Assembly (NCBI RefSeq): GCF_001280515.1
Contig: NZ_LBIQ01000019.1
Span: forward strand, 91,214-155,213
DNA: 64,000 bases
Source of the DNA: Mangrovimonas sp. ST2L15
GTDB taxonomy: Bacteria > Bacteroidota > Bacteroidia > Flavobacteriales > Flavobacteriaceae
Direction of reading: 5' to 3'
Numbering within the stretch: the stretch's first letter is position 1; each line of letters begins with the position of its first letter. Positions 1 to 7,039 of the stretch are shown in pieces. The translations under genes were made by a program, and so were the position numbers. A model generated the notes under the pieces. The model worked only from the letters and a program-made list of their open reading frames with translations. It did not search any database and was not told the origin of the DNA.

Positions 1-1
1 G

Positions 2-145
2 GCGGTGCCCATTGCTAACTACATAGGGAGTTTTGTGAATGATAGTGTGCTTCCGCTTTTTATTGGTTTTTCCATTTCGGGGGTACTTTCCCTGGTGTTA
101 ATGTACATGGTAAGGCATGTAAAACATCCTGAACCTGAAGCATAA
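2..145 (+). CDS. C-terminal end of a membrane transporter (probably MFS, drug-efflux type)
   Basis: This is an open frame entering from the left edge and ending at a TAA, so only the last 47 residues are present. They form a hydrophobic helix (LPLFIGFSISGVLSLVLMY) followed by a short charged tail ending in HVKHPEPEA, as at the cytoplasmic end of a 12-helix transporter. The NDSVLP turn before the last helix resembles Bcr/CflA-type drug/proton antiporters, but the fragment is too short for a firm family call. A hairpin terminator follows immediately. Seen: frame, stop and hydrophobicity. Inferred: transporter identity. Confidence 0.5.
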   Translation, partial: AVPIANYIGSFVNDSVLPLFIGFSISGVLSLVLMYMVRHVKHPEPEA

Positions 146-147
146 AA

Positions 148-181
148 AAGTCGGTTGACTTTATAAGGAATCAACCGACTT
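148..181. terminator. Bidirectional intrinsic terminator
   Basis: An 11-bp perfect stem (AAGTCGGTTGA at 148-158 with TCAACCGACTT at 171-181) encloses a 12-nt loop between the convergent transporter and YceI genes. Preceding A-rich sequence gives a T tract on the minus strand. Confidence 0.75.
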
Positions 182-218
182 GAAACTAACTAATACTTAA
201 ACTTAGGGATTTAAAAGA

Positions 219-779
219 TTAGAATTGTAAATCTGCAACGATATCAAACTCATCGTAGATTACTTTGTCTTTTAAGTTTCCGAAAAAGCTAGAAGAACCA
301 TATCTTACATCATACTTACTTCTATCTACTTTAACGCTAGCACTTGCTTTGCTTCCGTAAACAGATAAGTCAAAAGTAATGGGATGTGTGGTTCCTTTTA
401 TGGTTAAGTCACCAGTTACTTCGTAAGAGTTTTTACCTGTAGAAGTCACTTCGGTGAAAGTTAAAGAAGAGGTTGGGTACTTTTCTACACCAAAGAAATC
501 ATCACTCTTTAAGTGACCATCTAATTGGTCTTTGTATTCTCCAGACAAATCAGTTGATCCGATAGAAGTCATATCCATTACAAAGCTTCCTCCAACCAAT
601 TCTTCACCATTGAATTCTAAGTTACCAGATTTTACGGCAATGGTACCTTCATGAGCTCCGGCTACTTTATAACCTTTCCATACTACTTTACTTTCTTCTG
701 CTTTAATCATCTTTTTTTCTTTTTTAATAGGATTTGTAATTACTGCTAAAACTAAAACTGCTGTTGCTATTAATTTCAT
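219..779 (-). CDS. YceI family periplasmic protein
   Basis: This 186-residue protein has an N-terminal hydrophobic signal (MKLIATAVLVLAVI), so it should be exported. The rest matches the YceI lipocalin-like fold: VVWKGYKVAGAHEGTI near residue 33, GNLEF, the SDDFFGVEKYPTSSL segment near residue 92 and DLTIKGTTHPITFDL near residue 124. YceI proteins are beta-barrel carriers of isoprenoid quinone-like lipids in the periplasm and are often linked to stress or respiratory functions. The gene stands alone and converges on the upstream transporter across a hairpin terminator. The substrate here is unknown. Confidence 0.92.
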   Translation of the reverse strand: MKLIATAVLVLAVITNPIKKEKKMIKAEESKVVWKGYKVAGAHEGTIAVKSGNLEFNGEELVGGSFVMDMTSIGSTDLSGEYKDQLDGHLKSDDFFGVEKYPTSSLTFTEVTSTGKNSYEVTGDLTIKGTTHPITFDLSVYGSKASASVKVDRSKYDVRYGSSSFFGNLKDKVIYDEFDIVADLQF

Positions 780-1228
780 GGTTATCTTTTTTGTTTGTTA
801 TTGATGGTACAAAGATCCCGCAGATGCCCCTATTTAAAAATGAAGTAGATTATGAAATGAAGTTAAACTAGTTTAACCTGTGAGGTGTTTTTGGTCAAAC
901 TTGTTTGGAATATGTTGGTTTAAGCACCTCTTTTTGAACCTATTGTATAGACAACTAGGTTTCCGACTCTATTTCTTGTTCTCGATACTCCTTTTGCTTA
1001 TTTCAATCGCAAAATGCACTCGAACTGACAGCAGGTTATCAAAATACACGCTACTTGATCCATTGCGTATCGATGCTTTAAAAAGGGTTTTGACCCTAAC
1101 TCACCCGAACTCACCCGAATATGACCCGACGATGACCTGGTGTAAAATGGGTAAATAAGTTTGGCTTTGTAAGTAGTGAAATAGATTGTTTATTGGCTTT
1201 TAACTTAGGACTTTGTTGTAATTGGTAT
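780..1228. other. 449-bp intergenic region with a REP-like repeat, no convincing gene
   Basis: The region contains the promoter side of the YceI gene and one palindromic repeat (979-1031). Near 1099-1130 there is a short run of related units (ACTCACCCGA, ACTCACCCGA, then TATGACCCGA). An open frame at 880-1158 crosses the repeat but has cysteine- and leucine-rich nonsense composition, and I do not accept it as a gene. Confidence 0.6.
979..1031. repeat. REP-like palindromic repeat, long-centre variant
   Basis: The element starts with TTCTCGATA and ends with CTCGAACTGACAG. Between them is a small hairpin (TTTTGC at 992-997, GCAAAA at 1009-1014). The same two ends occur in the element inside the RND pump gene at 37704-37761, where only a few bases separate them on one arm. 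This marks a dispersed repeat family with variable centres. Confidence 0.55.
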
Positions 1229-1987
1229 CTATTTAAGGTTTTTTAATTTTATTTCTTGATTGATTCGGAAAGTTAAAATATCTGATAATTCATTTTTGTC
1301 CAACTTTCCTTTTACAAAAAATGTTAAATCAGTCTGTTGATTTAAAAACACTCCTTTATTATTATCAAATTGAAAAATAGTATTCCCGTTAACAAAGACT
1401 GTCAAAGATTCTACATTAGGGTTTTCAATGGAATGTTTTTTAGAATTAATTGTACCTGAATAAGTATTAAGTCCATTTTCAGATTTAGTTTTGACAATAA
1501 CATTTTCCACTTCCAACTCTATAATATCATTAATCAAATTAAAGGGGATTTTGAATTTTTTAGTAATTGATTCACCTGTTTTAATTTCTTCCAAAATTAC
1601 TGGGAAGAGAATATCTTTTATGGAGGTAGCCTCCTCTGAAATTTTACCTTCTATTTTTCCTTGATTAGTGTAGTTTTCAAAAATAACATCATCTTTCAAA
1701 TCAATTTCGTCAAATGTAGTAACAGAGTCATTTACTTTTTCAATAATCTTTTTATTTATAATAACTAAGTCTGCATGTGTACTATCGATAATATCAACGA
1801 TAAGGCTTGCAGAAACTTTCACTCCATTTTTTTGATTTAAATAGTTCACTTCATTTGTAGCTGACATCGAAAAATCATATTCGATTTTATCATATTTCTT
1901 GAAATTCCATTTATTATCTTTTTTAGATAGTTTAGTTCCTGAAACTAGGATCAAAAAAATTAAAGGGTAAAAATATATTTTATTCAT
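1229..1987 (-). CDS. Hypothetical secreted protein
   Basis: I do not recognise a family for this 252-residue protein. It begins with a signal-like segment (MNKIYFYPLIFLILVSGTKLS), followed by a lysine- and asparagine-rich, beta-strand-like body with no cysteines. Motifs such as FVNGNTIFQFDN and SGTINSKKHSI look structural rather than catalytic. It is probably periplasmic or surface exposed. The gene is monocistronic on the minus strand and begins the run of small unknown genes with palindromic spacers. The start is the first ATG, directly before the hydrophobic segment. Confidence 0.7.
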   Translation of the reverse strand: MNKIYFYPLIFLILVSGTKLSKKDNKWNFKKYDKIEYDFSMSATNEVNYLNQKNGVKVSASLIVDIIDSTHADLVIINKKIIEKVNDSVTTFDEIDLKDDVIFENYTNQGKIEGKISEEATSIKDILFPVILEEIKTGESITKKFKIPFNLINDIIELEVENVIVKTKSENGLNTYSGTINSKKHSIENPNVESLTVFVNGNTIFQFDNNKGVFLNQQTDLTFFVKGKLDKNELSDILTFRINQEIKLKNLK

Positions 1988-2114
1988 ATTTGGGTATTAA
2001 ATACAAAGGTTCGTAGAACCTCCAGTTATCGGTTTAGTTTACTTTGTTTTTCAATTTAGAACTAGCGAAGCATTCCAATCGGAATTACTGTTATTGATTG
2101 TTCTCAGGTGTTTT
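1988..2114. repeat. Cassette-type spacer, copy related to the 4784-4915 spacer
   Basis: The spacer contains ACTAGCGAAGCA at about 2061-2072, followed by CGGAATTACTGTTATTGATTG. The same arrangement, ACTAGCGAAGCA then CGGAATTGTTGTTTTACATTG, occurs at 4861-4899. Both copies lie between small minus-strand hypothetical genes, which suggests a shared spacer element rather than chance. Confidence 0.55.
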
Positions 2115-2603
2115 TCATTCACATTTATGCAATTCGGAATAGTATTTAAACGGATTGTGTTTAACATATTCTTTTCCACTTATCGATGCGCAGAACTTTT
2201 CTTTATCCATTTCTATTATTAATTCCAAATATTCAATAAATTCCTCAGCAAATTCTCCATCTGCAAAACTGATTAATTTTAAACTCGGCAAATAAAAATT
2301 GTTATTTTTTTCGGAAGACACTTTCTCAAAAATTAGACGAGTAGTGTCATAGAAAAAGTCAGTTTTAGCCAATTTGTGGTCAGGTCCAGTTGTTCCGTAA
2401 TAAATGTGAAATTCAGCATTATTTTCAGGAACTAATTTTATTAAAATGGAATCAGGTATTTCCTTTTTCTGTAAATAATATTCTGAAGCAGTATTTAAAT
2501 TTTTTTCATAATCAGTTTGACTCCATTTTTTTAATTCAGTCATATTATTAAAAGTCAGAAGTGAAAGAATGATTGCAATTTTCAAAGTCAATATTTTACT
2601 CAT
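2115..2603 (-). CDS. Hypothetical secreted protein
   Basis: This 162-residue protein has no recognised family. Residues 1-19 form a hydrophobic, signal-like segment (ILTLKIAIILSLLTF). The mature part is acidic and rich in aromatic residues, with two cysteines near the C terminus (KFCASISG, and CE at the end). Spacers lie on both sides. On the coding strand the region before the start reads CACATTTGAGAAA, close to the sequence before the gene starting at 6715, so the two genes may share a promoter-bearing spacer end. Confidence 0.65.
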   Translation of the reverse strand: MSKILTLKIAIILSLLTFNNMTELKKWSQTDYEKNLNTASEYYLQKKEIPDSILIKLVPENNAEFHIYYGTTGPDHKLAKTDFFYDTTRLIFEKVSSEKNNNFYLPSLKLISFADGEFAEEFIEYLELIIEMDKEKFCASISGKEYVKHNPFKYYSELHKCE

Positions 2604-2735
2604 AGGTTTTTCTCAAATGTGCTAAAACGTTCATGGCTAAAGCAAGTATGGTGAAAATTTCCGCTTAGCTGTGGGTCGTGATAAAGGGAATAGAAAGTAT
2701 GGATGTGTCAAATTAAACGCCAAAACGTGTTGGAT
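2604..2735. repeat. Cassette-type spacer between small hypothetical genes
   Basis: This 132-bp spacer has an AAAACGTTC edge near the upstream gene start and CCAAAACGTGTTGG, itself a short palindrome, at the other edge. It is less clearly related to the other spacers, but its position and AACGTT-type boundaries are the same. Confidence 0.35.
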
Positions 2736-3233
2736 CTAGTCTTTGTTATAGGTCCTTTTTAATTTTTCAGTTTGCATGTGAATACAATCTGAAATTGTTA
2801 AGTTGAGAATGGAAACTCTATTTTTCCCTTTTTTGAATGCCAAATAAAAGCTGCGCCACTGTTTTGGAAAGAGTATTCCTGAAAGGGCAAAGAGTAGGCA
2901 ATAAATGCTATAATTTCCATTTCCAAGTAAATACATTTGCATTCTGATTTCCTCAAGTGGAGACATTCCGTATCCCAGTATTAAATGTTTTAAATCATGG
3001 TTTTCAAACTTTGGTATTACATTTAAATGGTACTTCTTAAGCATCCCATAAATATCATAACCGACTGTACCTTCCTTACAACTTTGTAACTCTACCATAT
3101 GTTTTTCCATCTCATTTTTGAATAAGAATTGAAGAGGTTTAATAACTAACCATATCTTTAAACCTTCAACACAGTTTTCACGAATATTTAAAGGAGGTAA
3201 CTTTTGGTTCTGCGCAACATTAATACTAATCAT
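2736..3233 (-). CDS. Coq4-like protein
   Basis: This 165-residue protein carries HDLKH at residues 79-83 and Glu95. That is the HDxxH-x11-E signature used by Coq4, the zinc-binding protein of ubiquinone biosynthesis. The surrounding GYGMSPLEEIRMQM also fits. Two weakly hydrophobic stretches (residues 26-38 and 105-120) could form a lipid-binding surface. Seen: the motif with exact spacing. Known: Coq4 binds quinone intermediates. Inferred: a quinone- or lipid-binding role. Flavobacteria normally make menaquinone, so a ubiquinone function is doubtful. It lies alone between spacers, among unrelated cargo genes. Confidence 0.55.
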   Translation of the reverse strand: MISINVAQNQKLPPLNIRENCVEGLKIWLVIKPLQFLFKNEMEKHMVELQSCKEGTVGYDIYGMLKKYHLNVIPKFENHDLKHLILGYGMSPLEEIRMQMYLLGNGNYSIYCLLFALSGILFPKQWRSFYLAFKKGKNRVSILNLTISDCIHMQTEKLKRTYNKD

Positions 3234-3391
3234 ATTTTCTTTTTTTAATTATATACAACGATGATAGATAGGTTTCGTTTTGGAAAAATCCGCAGGATCT
3301 TTTCCTCTGTGGAAGAAAGATAACAAAATGCGGTGAATTCAGTTTAGGAATTCAGCTGTAACGAACCATGGATATTGTTAAACACAGGTTT
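3234..3391. repeat. Cassette-type spacer
   Basis: This 158-bp spacer carries TACAACG near the start of the Coq4-like gene, inner inverted arms (GAATTCA and AGGAATTC around 3337-3354) and GGATATTGTTAAAC at the far end. It matches the general layout of the other spacers but has low sequence identity to them. Confidence 0.35.
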
Positions 3392-3823
3392 TCAATAATT
3401 TTCAGTCACGAATTCTAATTGGTCAGAATCCATTAAATAATTGTATGTTCCGTTTATTAATTCCGCTTTATGTATGTCAAAGTCAGGATTTTTAATCCTA
3501 AATACTCTTACACGTCCACCGTTTCCTTTAAAAGCCCATTCATATAGATGTATTTTAATCGTGTTTTGATTGTCCCATACATAAACTTTATTCCAAGATT
3601 CATCTATGATTCCATATTCATCAAAATCGGTTGTTTGTCCTAATTCGCTAGTATCTTTACAACGAAAAATAATGTCTCCATCCTCGACTTTTTGATGGAA
3701 ATAAATCAAATCTCCATATCTATCTTCCTCGTCCATTAGAAAGAGTCCAAACGTTATTAGTCCTAAAATTGCGACAATGACTATTCCTAAAACTCCTAGA
3801 ATAATTTTTAGTGTTCTACTCAT
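3392..3823 (-). CDS. Hypothetical membrane-anchored protein
   Basis: This is a 143-residue protein with one N-terminal transmembrane helix (residues 6-29, IILGVLGIVIVAILGLITFG). A soluble acidic domain with many aromatic residues follows (SWNKVYVWDNQNTIKIHLYE, NGTYNYLMD). No family is recognised. The start codon overlaps the stop of the gene at 3820-4188 by 4 nt (ATGA), so the two are translationally coupled and probably belong to one cargo unit. Confidence 0.7.
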   Translation of the reverse strand: MSRTLKIILGVLGIVIVAILGLITFGLFLMDEEDRYGDLIYFHQKVEDGDIIFRCKDTSELGQTTDFDEYGIIDESWNKVYVWDNQNTIKIHLYEWAFKGNGGRVRVFRIKNPDFDIHKAELINGTYNYLMDSDQLEFVTENY

Positions 3824-4188
3824 TCCAAACTATTATTTTTAATGAGCGAGTCCATTTCGGCTTCATATTTTTCTCGCCAATCTTTGCCATTTCTATTATT
3901 CAGATATTTTTCAATTTCAGTGTTGTATGCCTCAATTCCATGTAATTGAGGTGCCGTTACAACACAACCAACATTTGATTCATGAAATCCGTATTTTTCT
4001 TTAAGTCCAATGCAAGGAACTCCACAAGGATATGAAGATATTCCAACCATAGCAATTCTTGGAGATTCACGCCAAATGTCAATTTTTGCGGTCAAATAAT
4101 TAAATCGGTAAAAAAATCCTAATTTCCAAAATAAAATTGCGACTAATAAAATTCCAATTCTGATTGTTATTTTCTTTTTGCTTTTCAT
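3820..4188 (-). CDS. Hypothetical protein with N-terminal membrane helix
   Basis: This 122-residue protein has a basic N terminus (MKSKKKITIR) and a transmembrane helix at residues 9-25. A short extracytoplasmic domain follows with three cysteines (YPCGVPCIGL and VGCVV). The FHESNVGCVVTAPQLHGIEAYN and NRNGKDWREKYEAEMD regions look conserved, but no named family is recognised. The gene overlaps the start of the 143-residue membrane protein downstream by 4 nt, so both are co-transcribed. Palindromic spacers flank the pair. Confidence 0.7.
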   Translation of the reverse strand: MKSKKKITIRIGILLVAILFWKLGFFYRFNYLTAKIDIWRESPRIAMVGISSYPCGVPCIGLKEKYGFHESNVGCVVTAPQLHGIEAYNTEIEKYLNNRNGKDWREKYEAEMDSLIKNNSLE

Positions 4189-4270
4189 TGGTCAAGCTTG
4201 TGTACAAGGGTTTATGTATAGTTATTGCCTGAATAAGCAAATTTATTATACACCTTGTTAGCCAACGTTA
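4189..4270. repeat. Short cassette-type spacer with imperfect hairpin
   Basis: Imperfect arms GTATAGTTATTGC (4216-4228) and GCAAATTTATTATAC lie inside a second pair, ACAAGG and CCTTGT. The end reads TTAGCCAACG, like the TTGGC/GCCAACG edges of the spacers at 6716 and 10262. Confidence 0.45.
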
Positions 4271-4783
4271 TTAATCTATGTGGACTATTTTACTATGTCT
4301 TGATTTTTTAGCATCGATAGACTCATCCTTTGGACTATGTAGTACTCTTAAAGTTACCTCATCGCTTGGTTTAATGGTTAGAATAAACTCTTTACTTTCC
4401 ACTAAATATGTAGAAATCAAAGTTCCATCCGAATTTAAGTTTGATAAAAACTTTTTAGATTCCATTTGTTGAATTAACTTATCTAAATCTCTTTTTTTTG
4501 CAATGACAAAAATCTCCTTGGTTTTATTAAAATAATATAACCACATTGGAGCAGTATTCAATTCAGCATTAAAGTCATATGTGTAAATTGATGCGTCATA
4601 TTTTTCGTTTAACTGGAAAAATGTAAAATCATTTTCTTTTGTTAGCCAGGTATTTGCTTCCTCTTTTGGTAAATCTGATAAAAATTTTAAGCCATCAATT
4701 GTTAAAGCATTAGAAACATTATTTTGAGCTGTTAAATTGATAGTCAAAAAAGAAACAATTATTAGAATTATTGATTTTTTCAT
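4271..4783 (-). CDS. Hypothetical secreted protein
   Basis: This 170-residue protein has a clear signal peptide (MKKSIILIIVSFLTINLTAQ, cleavage likely after residue 19 or 20). The mature part is about 150 residues with no cysteines and a basic, histidine-containing tail (KKSRHSKIVHID). No family is recognised. It lies in the small-gene array, with its own spacers on both sides and no coupled partner. The start is fixed by the signal peptide. Confidence 0.72.
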   Translation of the reverse strand: MKKSIILIIVSFLTINLTAQNNVSNALTIDGLKFLSDLPKEEANTWLTKENDFTFFQLNEKYDASIYTYDFNAELNTAPMWLYYFNKTKEIFVIAKKRDLDKLIQQMESKKFLSNLNSDGTLISTYLVESKEFILTIKPSDEVTLRVLHSPKDESIDAKKSRHSKIVHID

Positions 4784-4915
4784 GTTGGTTTTTTTAGGTT
4801 TCCTAACGGTCTCTTCTAACCGTAAGTTTTGGGTTTAGTTAATTTTTTTTTCGGTTTAGCACTAGCGAAGCAATCATTTCGGAATTGTTGTTTTACATTG
4901 TTGCCATTAGTGTTT
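4784..4915. repeat. Cassette-type spacer, copy related to the 1988-2114 spacer
   Basis: It contains CCTAACGGTCTC at one edge, ACTAGCGAAGCA near 4861 and GGAATTGTTGTTTTACATTG at 4880-4899. The middle and end match the spacer at 1988-2114. CAACGGTCTC-like edges also occur in the 10262 spacer. Confidence 0.55.
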
Positions 4916-5452
4916 TTATTTCCATCTCCAATTCAGTTCGTCAATATATTCTGCTCCTAACTCGGTCACACGTTTTTTAAATTCCGTTTGATTTTCAATT
5001 GAGTGTTTTGGGACGATCAGAGATAAATCAGTTGTTAATTTTATGAAGAAATGTTCTTTTGTTTCTATCAGTTCTTTGATTTCAGTTCCGTTTAATTTGG
5101 TTTCAGATGTAAAATCTTTGGCATTGATAGAATTTTCATTAATGTCAATTTGCACAGGCTTATTTATCCGGTTTTTATAATTTTCCTCAACGTGTTTTTT
5201 AAAATGATTTTTATATCTCCTTTTGGAATATTTTGGATAGAATATAAACCACAGAATTGCTGTAATTCCAAAAACTATAATTCCAATGTAATTTTCATCC
5301 CTTTTGGTTAAGTATAATCCATATACTAAAAAAAGAATTGGTCCTATAATTCTATAATTCCTGTGTTTCTTTTTATGTGATTCAGACTTTGAAGACGCAT
5401 ATAGCTGATATTCTAAAAAATCTGAGTTTGTAAGTTCGTATTTTATGTTCAT
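4916..5452 (-). CDS. YcxB-like membrane protein
   Basis: This 178-residue protein has a short N-terminal domain (MNIKYELTNSDFLEYQLY). Two closely spaced transmembrane helices follow at about residues 34-50 and 54-72, then a basic linker (KYSKRRYKNHFKKHVEENYK) and a soluble C-terminal domain with FFIKLTTDLSLIVPKHSI. This order of short cytoplasmic domain, helical hairpin and PH-like C-terminal domain is that of the YcxB-like family, whose function is not known. The LIVPKHSI block is the most typical part. It is a single-gene unit between spacers. Confidence 0.7.
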   Translation of the reverse strand: MNIKYELTNSDFLEYQLYASSKSESHKKKHRNYRIIGPILFLVYGLYLTKRDENYIGIIVFGITAILWFIFYPKYSKRRYKNHFKKHVEENYKNRINKPVQIDINENSINAKDFTSETKLNGTEIKELIETKEHFFIKLTTDLSLIVPKHSIENQTEFKKRVTELGAEYIDELNWRWK

Positions 5453-5586
5453 TAAGGTATTAATGGTTTGTGCATAAAAAATTTCGGTTTTGTGCGCGAG
5501 GATTTTGCTACGCCAGTTCGCACTTTGTGCTCGTGTCAGAATTAGGCGAAAACAAGGAATTACTTATCCGTTGTTCTGCATATTTT
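5453..5586. repeat. Cassette-type spacer with 37-bp repeat shared with 6217-6253
   Basis: Bases 5498-5534 (GAGGATTTTGCTACGCCAGT and onward to GTGCTCGT) recur at 6217-6253 with one mismatch. The spacer ends with CTTATCCGTTGTTCTGCAT, whose CGTTGT edge is typical of this set. The repeat holds a small hairpin, GCAC-TTTG-TGC. Confidence 0.65.
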
Positions 5587-6153
5587 TTATTCCTTTTTAA
5601 AGAATGTTTTCACTTCTGAATAATAATCCTCCCCGTATTGTTGATAGAATTCTCCATTAGGTTTTATTATTAAAAATCCGGCACAGTTTTGATGCTCTGT
5701 AAAAACATTCTTATAGAAAAAACCAGAATCCAATATAAATTCATCCATTTGTTCATAAATTTCTCTATTGTAAGAATCATTCGTATAAACAAAAAAGTCA
5801 ATTGCATTATAATCAGAACTCATTCTTGATGAAATACTAATTCTGTTTTTGGTCACTTTTCTATTGTCATTTTTGTTGAATCTAACATTTATACAATTTG
5901 GCGCTTTTTGGTTATAATTTATAAGAATAGATTTATTATCAGGAATTGTGGTTTTTAATTCTTCTTCCAGATTTTTAATCAATTTATCGTATTCAGTTCG
6001 GTTTAGTGTTCCAGAGTAAGCTACTCTACTTTTTTTGTATTTAGAATTGGAATGAGTATTTACTTTTGTGTTATTTTGATCTTTATTAGCTCCACAGGAG
6101 GATACTAAAATTAAGAAAATAATATAAGCTCCTTTTTTTAATATTTCATTCAT
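5587..6153 (-). CDS. Hypothetical lipoprotein
   Basis: The preferred start is the ATG at 6151-6153 (MNEILKKGAY...), not a GTG nine codons upstream that lies in the spacer. From this start the protein has 188 residues with a lipoprotein signal: a basic start, then IIFLILVSSC with the acylated cysteine near residue 20. A serine- and asparagine-rich linker follows. The mature domain contains SILINYNQKAPNCINVRFN and a C-terminal TEHQNCAGFLIIKPNGEFY segment. No family is recognised. It is probably anchored to the outer membrane. Palindromic spacers lie on both sides. Confidence 0.72.
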   Translation of the reverse strand: MNEILKKGAYIIFLILVSSCGANKDQNNTKVNTHSNSKYKKSRVAYSGTLNRTEYDKLIKNLEEELKTTIPDNKSILINYNQKAPNCINVRFNKNDNRKVTKNRISISSRMSSDYNAIDFFVYTNDSYNREIYEQMDEFILDSGFFYKNVFTEHQNCAGFLIIKPNGEFYQQYGEDYYSEVKTFFKKE

Positions 6154-6295
6154 AGATTTTTGTTTGGTCAAATTATGCACAACGTTTTTTTATTGGCTTT
6201 TTTCAGTTAAGCTTTTGAGGATTTTGCTACGCCAGTTCGCACTTCGTGCTCGTATTGGACGTAGTCGAATCCGCCGTAATTGCGGTTATACATTG
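6154..6295. repeat. Cassette-type spacer with 37-bp repeat shared with 5498-5534
   Basis: It contains GCACAACG at one edge, the 37-bp repeat at 6217-6253, and CATTGTTAGCATACG at the other. A palindromic TCCGCCGTAATTGCGG lies near 6270-6285. Confidence 0.6.
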
Positions 6296-6715
6296 TTAGC
6301 ATACGTTTTTTATTTCGTTCAGTTCATTTATTATTCTCGGAAAAGTGGTTGGGTCAATTTCAAATTCCACTTTTATTAAATCAGAATAGTCGTTTTGATA
6401 TGGACTTGATTTCCTTATTTTTAATTCAACGGCTAAATGTCCAAGATTGTCAATATTCCGAAATCTTATGTAAAATTCGTCGGGACTCATACTTTCAAGT
6501 TTTTCGTCGCCAATTCTGGTTTTTTCCAATTCAGTCAACTTTTGAGTAAAAGATTCCAAATCCGTTAACGCAATCCAAATTGGACGAGTGAATTCCGCAT
6601 TAAGCTCTTCAGTCAGAATATTAATGTTCAAAAGATAACTCGGATAATTTACAAGTTCTGAATCAGATATATTCAGTTCTATTTTTCGAGTTCCTATTTC
6701 GTTTTGTATCGTCAT
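6296..6715 (-). CDS. Hypothetical protein, possibly immunity-like
   Basis: This 139-residue protein has no signal or membrane helix, so it should be cytoplasmic. The layout is a beta-rich N-terminal half, then DLESFTQKLTELEKTRIGDE, FRNIDNLGHLAVELKIR and a final FEIDPTTFPRIINELNEI. That pattern resembles small WapI-type immunity proteins and uncharacterised families that use the same (D)xxGHxxVxxxL strand. I rate that resemblance as weak. On the coding strand TACATTTG ends only 4 nt before the ATG, so the mRNA may be nearly leaderless. Confidence 0.6.
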   Translation of the reverse strand: MTIQNEIGTRKIELNISDSELVNYPSYLLNINILTEELNAEFTRPIWIALTDLESFTQKLTELEKTRIGDEKLESMSPDEFYIRFRNIDNLGHLAVELKIRKSSPYQNDYSDLIKVEFEIDPTTFPRIINELNEIKNVC

Positions 6716-6796
6716 TTCTCAAATGTATGCTAACGGTGTGGCTATGCGCAGTGTCCCGCAGGGCATTGCGTATAGGTTTTGTTGGCAGTTGTATTT
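6716..6796. repeat. Compact cassette-type spacer hairpin
   Basis: Arms CTATGCGCAGTG (6742-6753) and CATTGCGTATAG pair with two G-U type mismatches around a CCCGCAGGG tip. The outer edges are GCTAACGG and TGTTGGC. This is the clearest short form of the spacer hairpin, and it bounds the Mrr/PHP-ATPase unit downstream. Confidence 0.65.
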
Positions 6797-7039
6797 TTAT
6801 TTTTCTTCTTCTCCTTCATCAGGTTCTTCCTCAACAAAAATTTCGGATACTTCATTGAGCATTTTCTTTAAACTTTCTTCTTCTTCCTCTGTCATATTAT
6901 TGAACTCTGTATCTTCAACAGAATTATTTTGAAGCAACTGCTTAATCATTTCTGAATAAGTGAAATCTATGGCAACAGTACCTTGTTGAATCTTTACAGT
7001 AATTTCATTGTTTTCTTCTTTGTTGAATATTAATTTCAT
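6797..7039 (-). CDS. Small acidic protein coupled to PHP-ATPase
   Basis: This 80-residue protein has no recognised family. The N-terminal 35 residues look like a small beta-sheet (MKLIFNKEENNEITVKIQ, then VAIDFTYSEMIKQLL). The C-terminal half is extremely acidic and helical (MTEEEEESLKKMLNEV and a tail of Glu and Asp ending EGEEEK). The ATG overlaps the stop of the PHP-ATPase gene by 4 nt, so the two are translated together. A plausible role is a regulator, inhibitor or DNA-mimic partner of the ATPase or nuclease. That role is an inference from charge and context only. Confidence 0.8.
   Translation of the reverse strand: MKLIFNKEENNEITVKIQQGTVAIDFTYSEMIKQLLQNNSVEDTEFNNMTEEEEESLKKMLNEVSEIFVEEEPDEGEEEK

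Noticed and set aside
880..1158. 92-residue plus-strand open frame
   Set aside because: It runs through a palindromic repeat, has no family resemblance and shows unnatural residue composition.
6154..6180. Upstream GTG start for the lipoprotein gene at 5587
   Set aside because: It lies in the spacer and would move the lipoprotein signal away from the N terminus. The ATG at 6151-6153 fits better.
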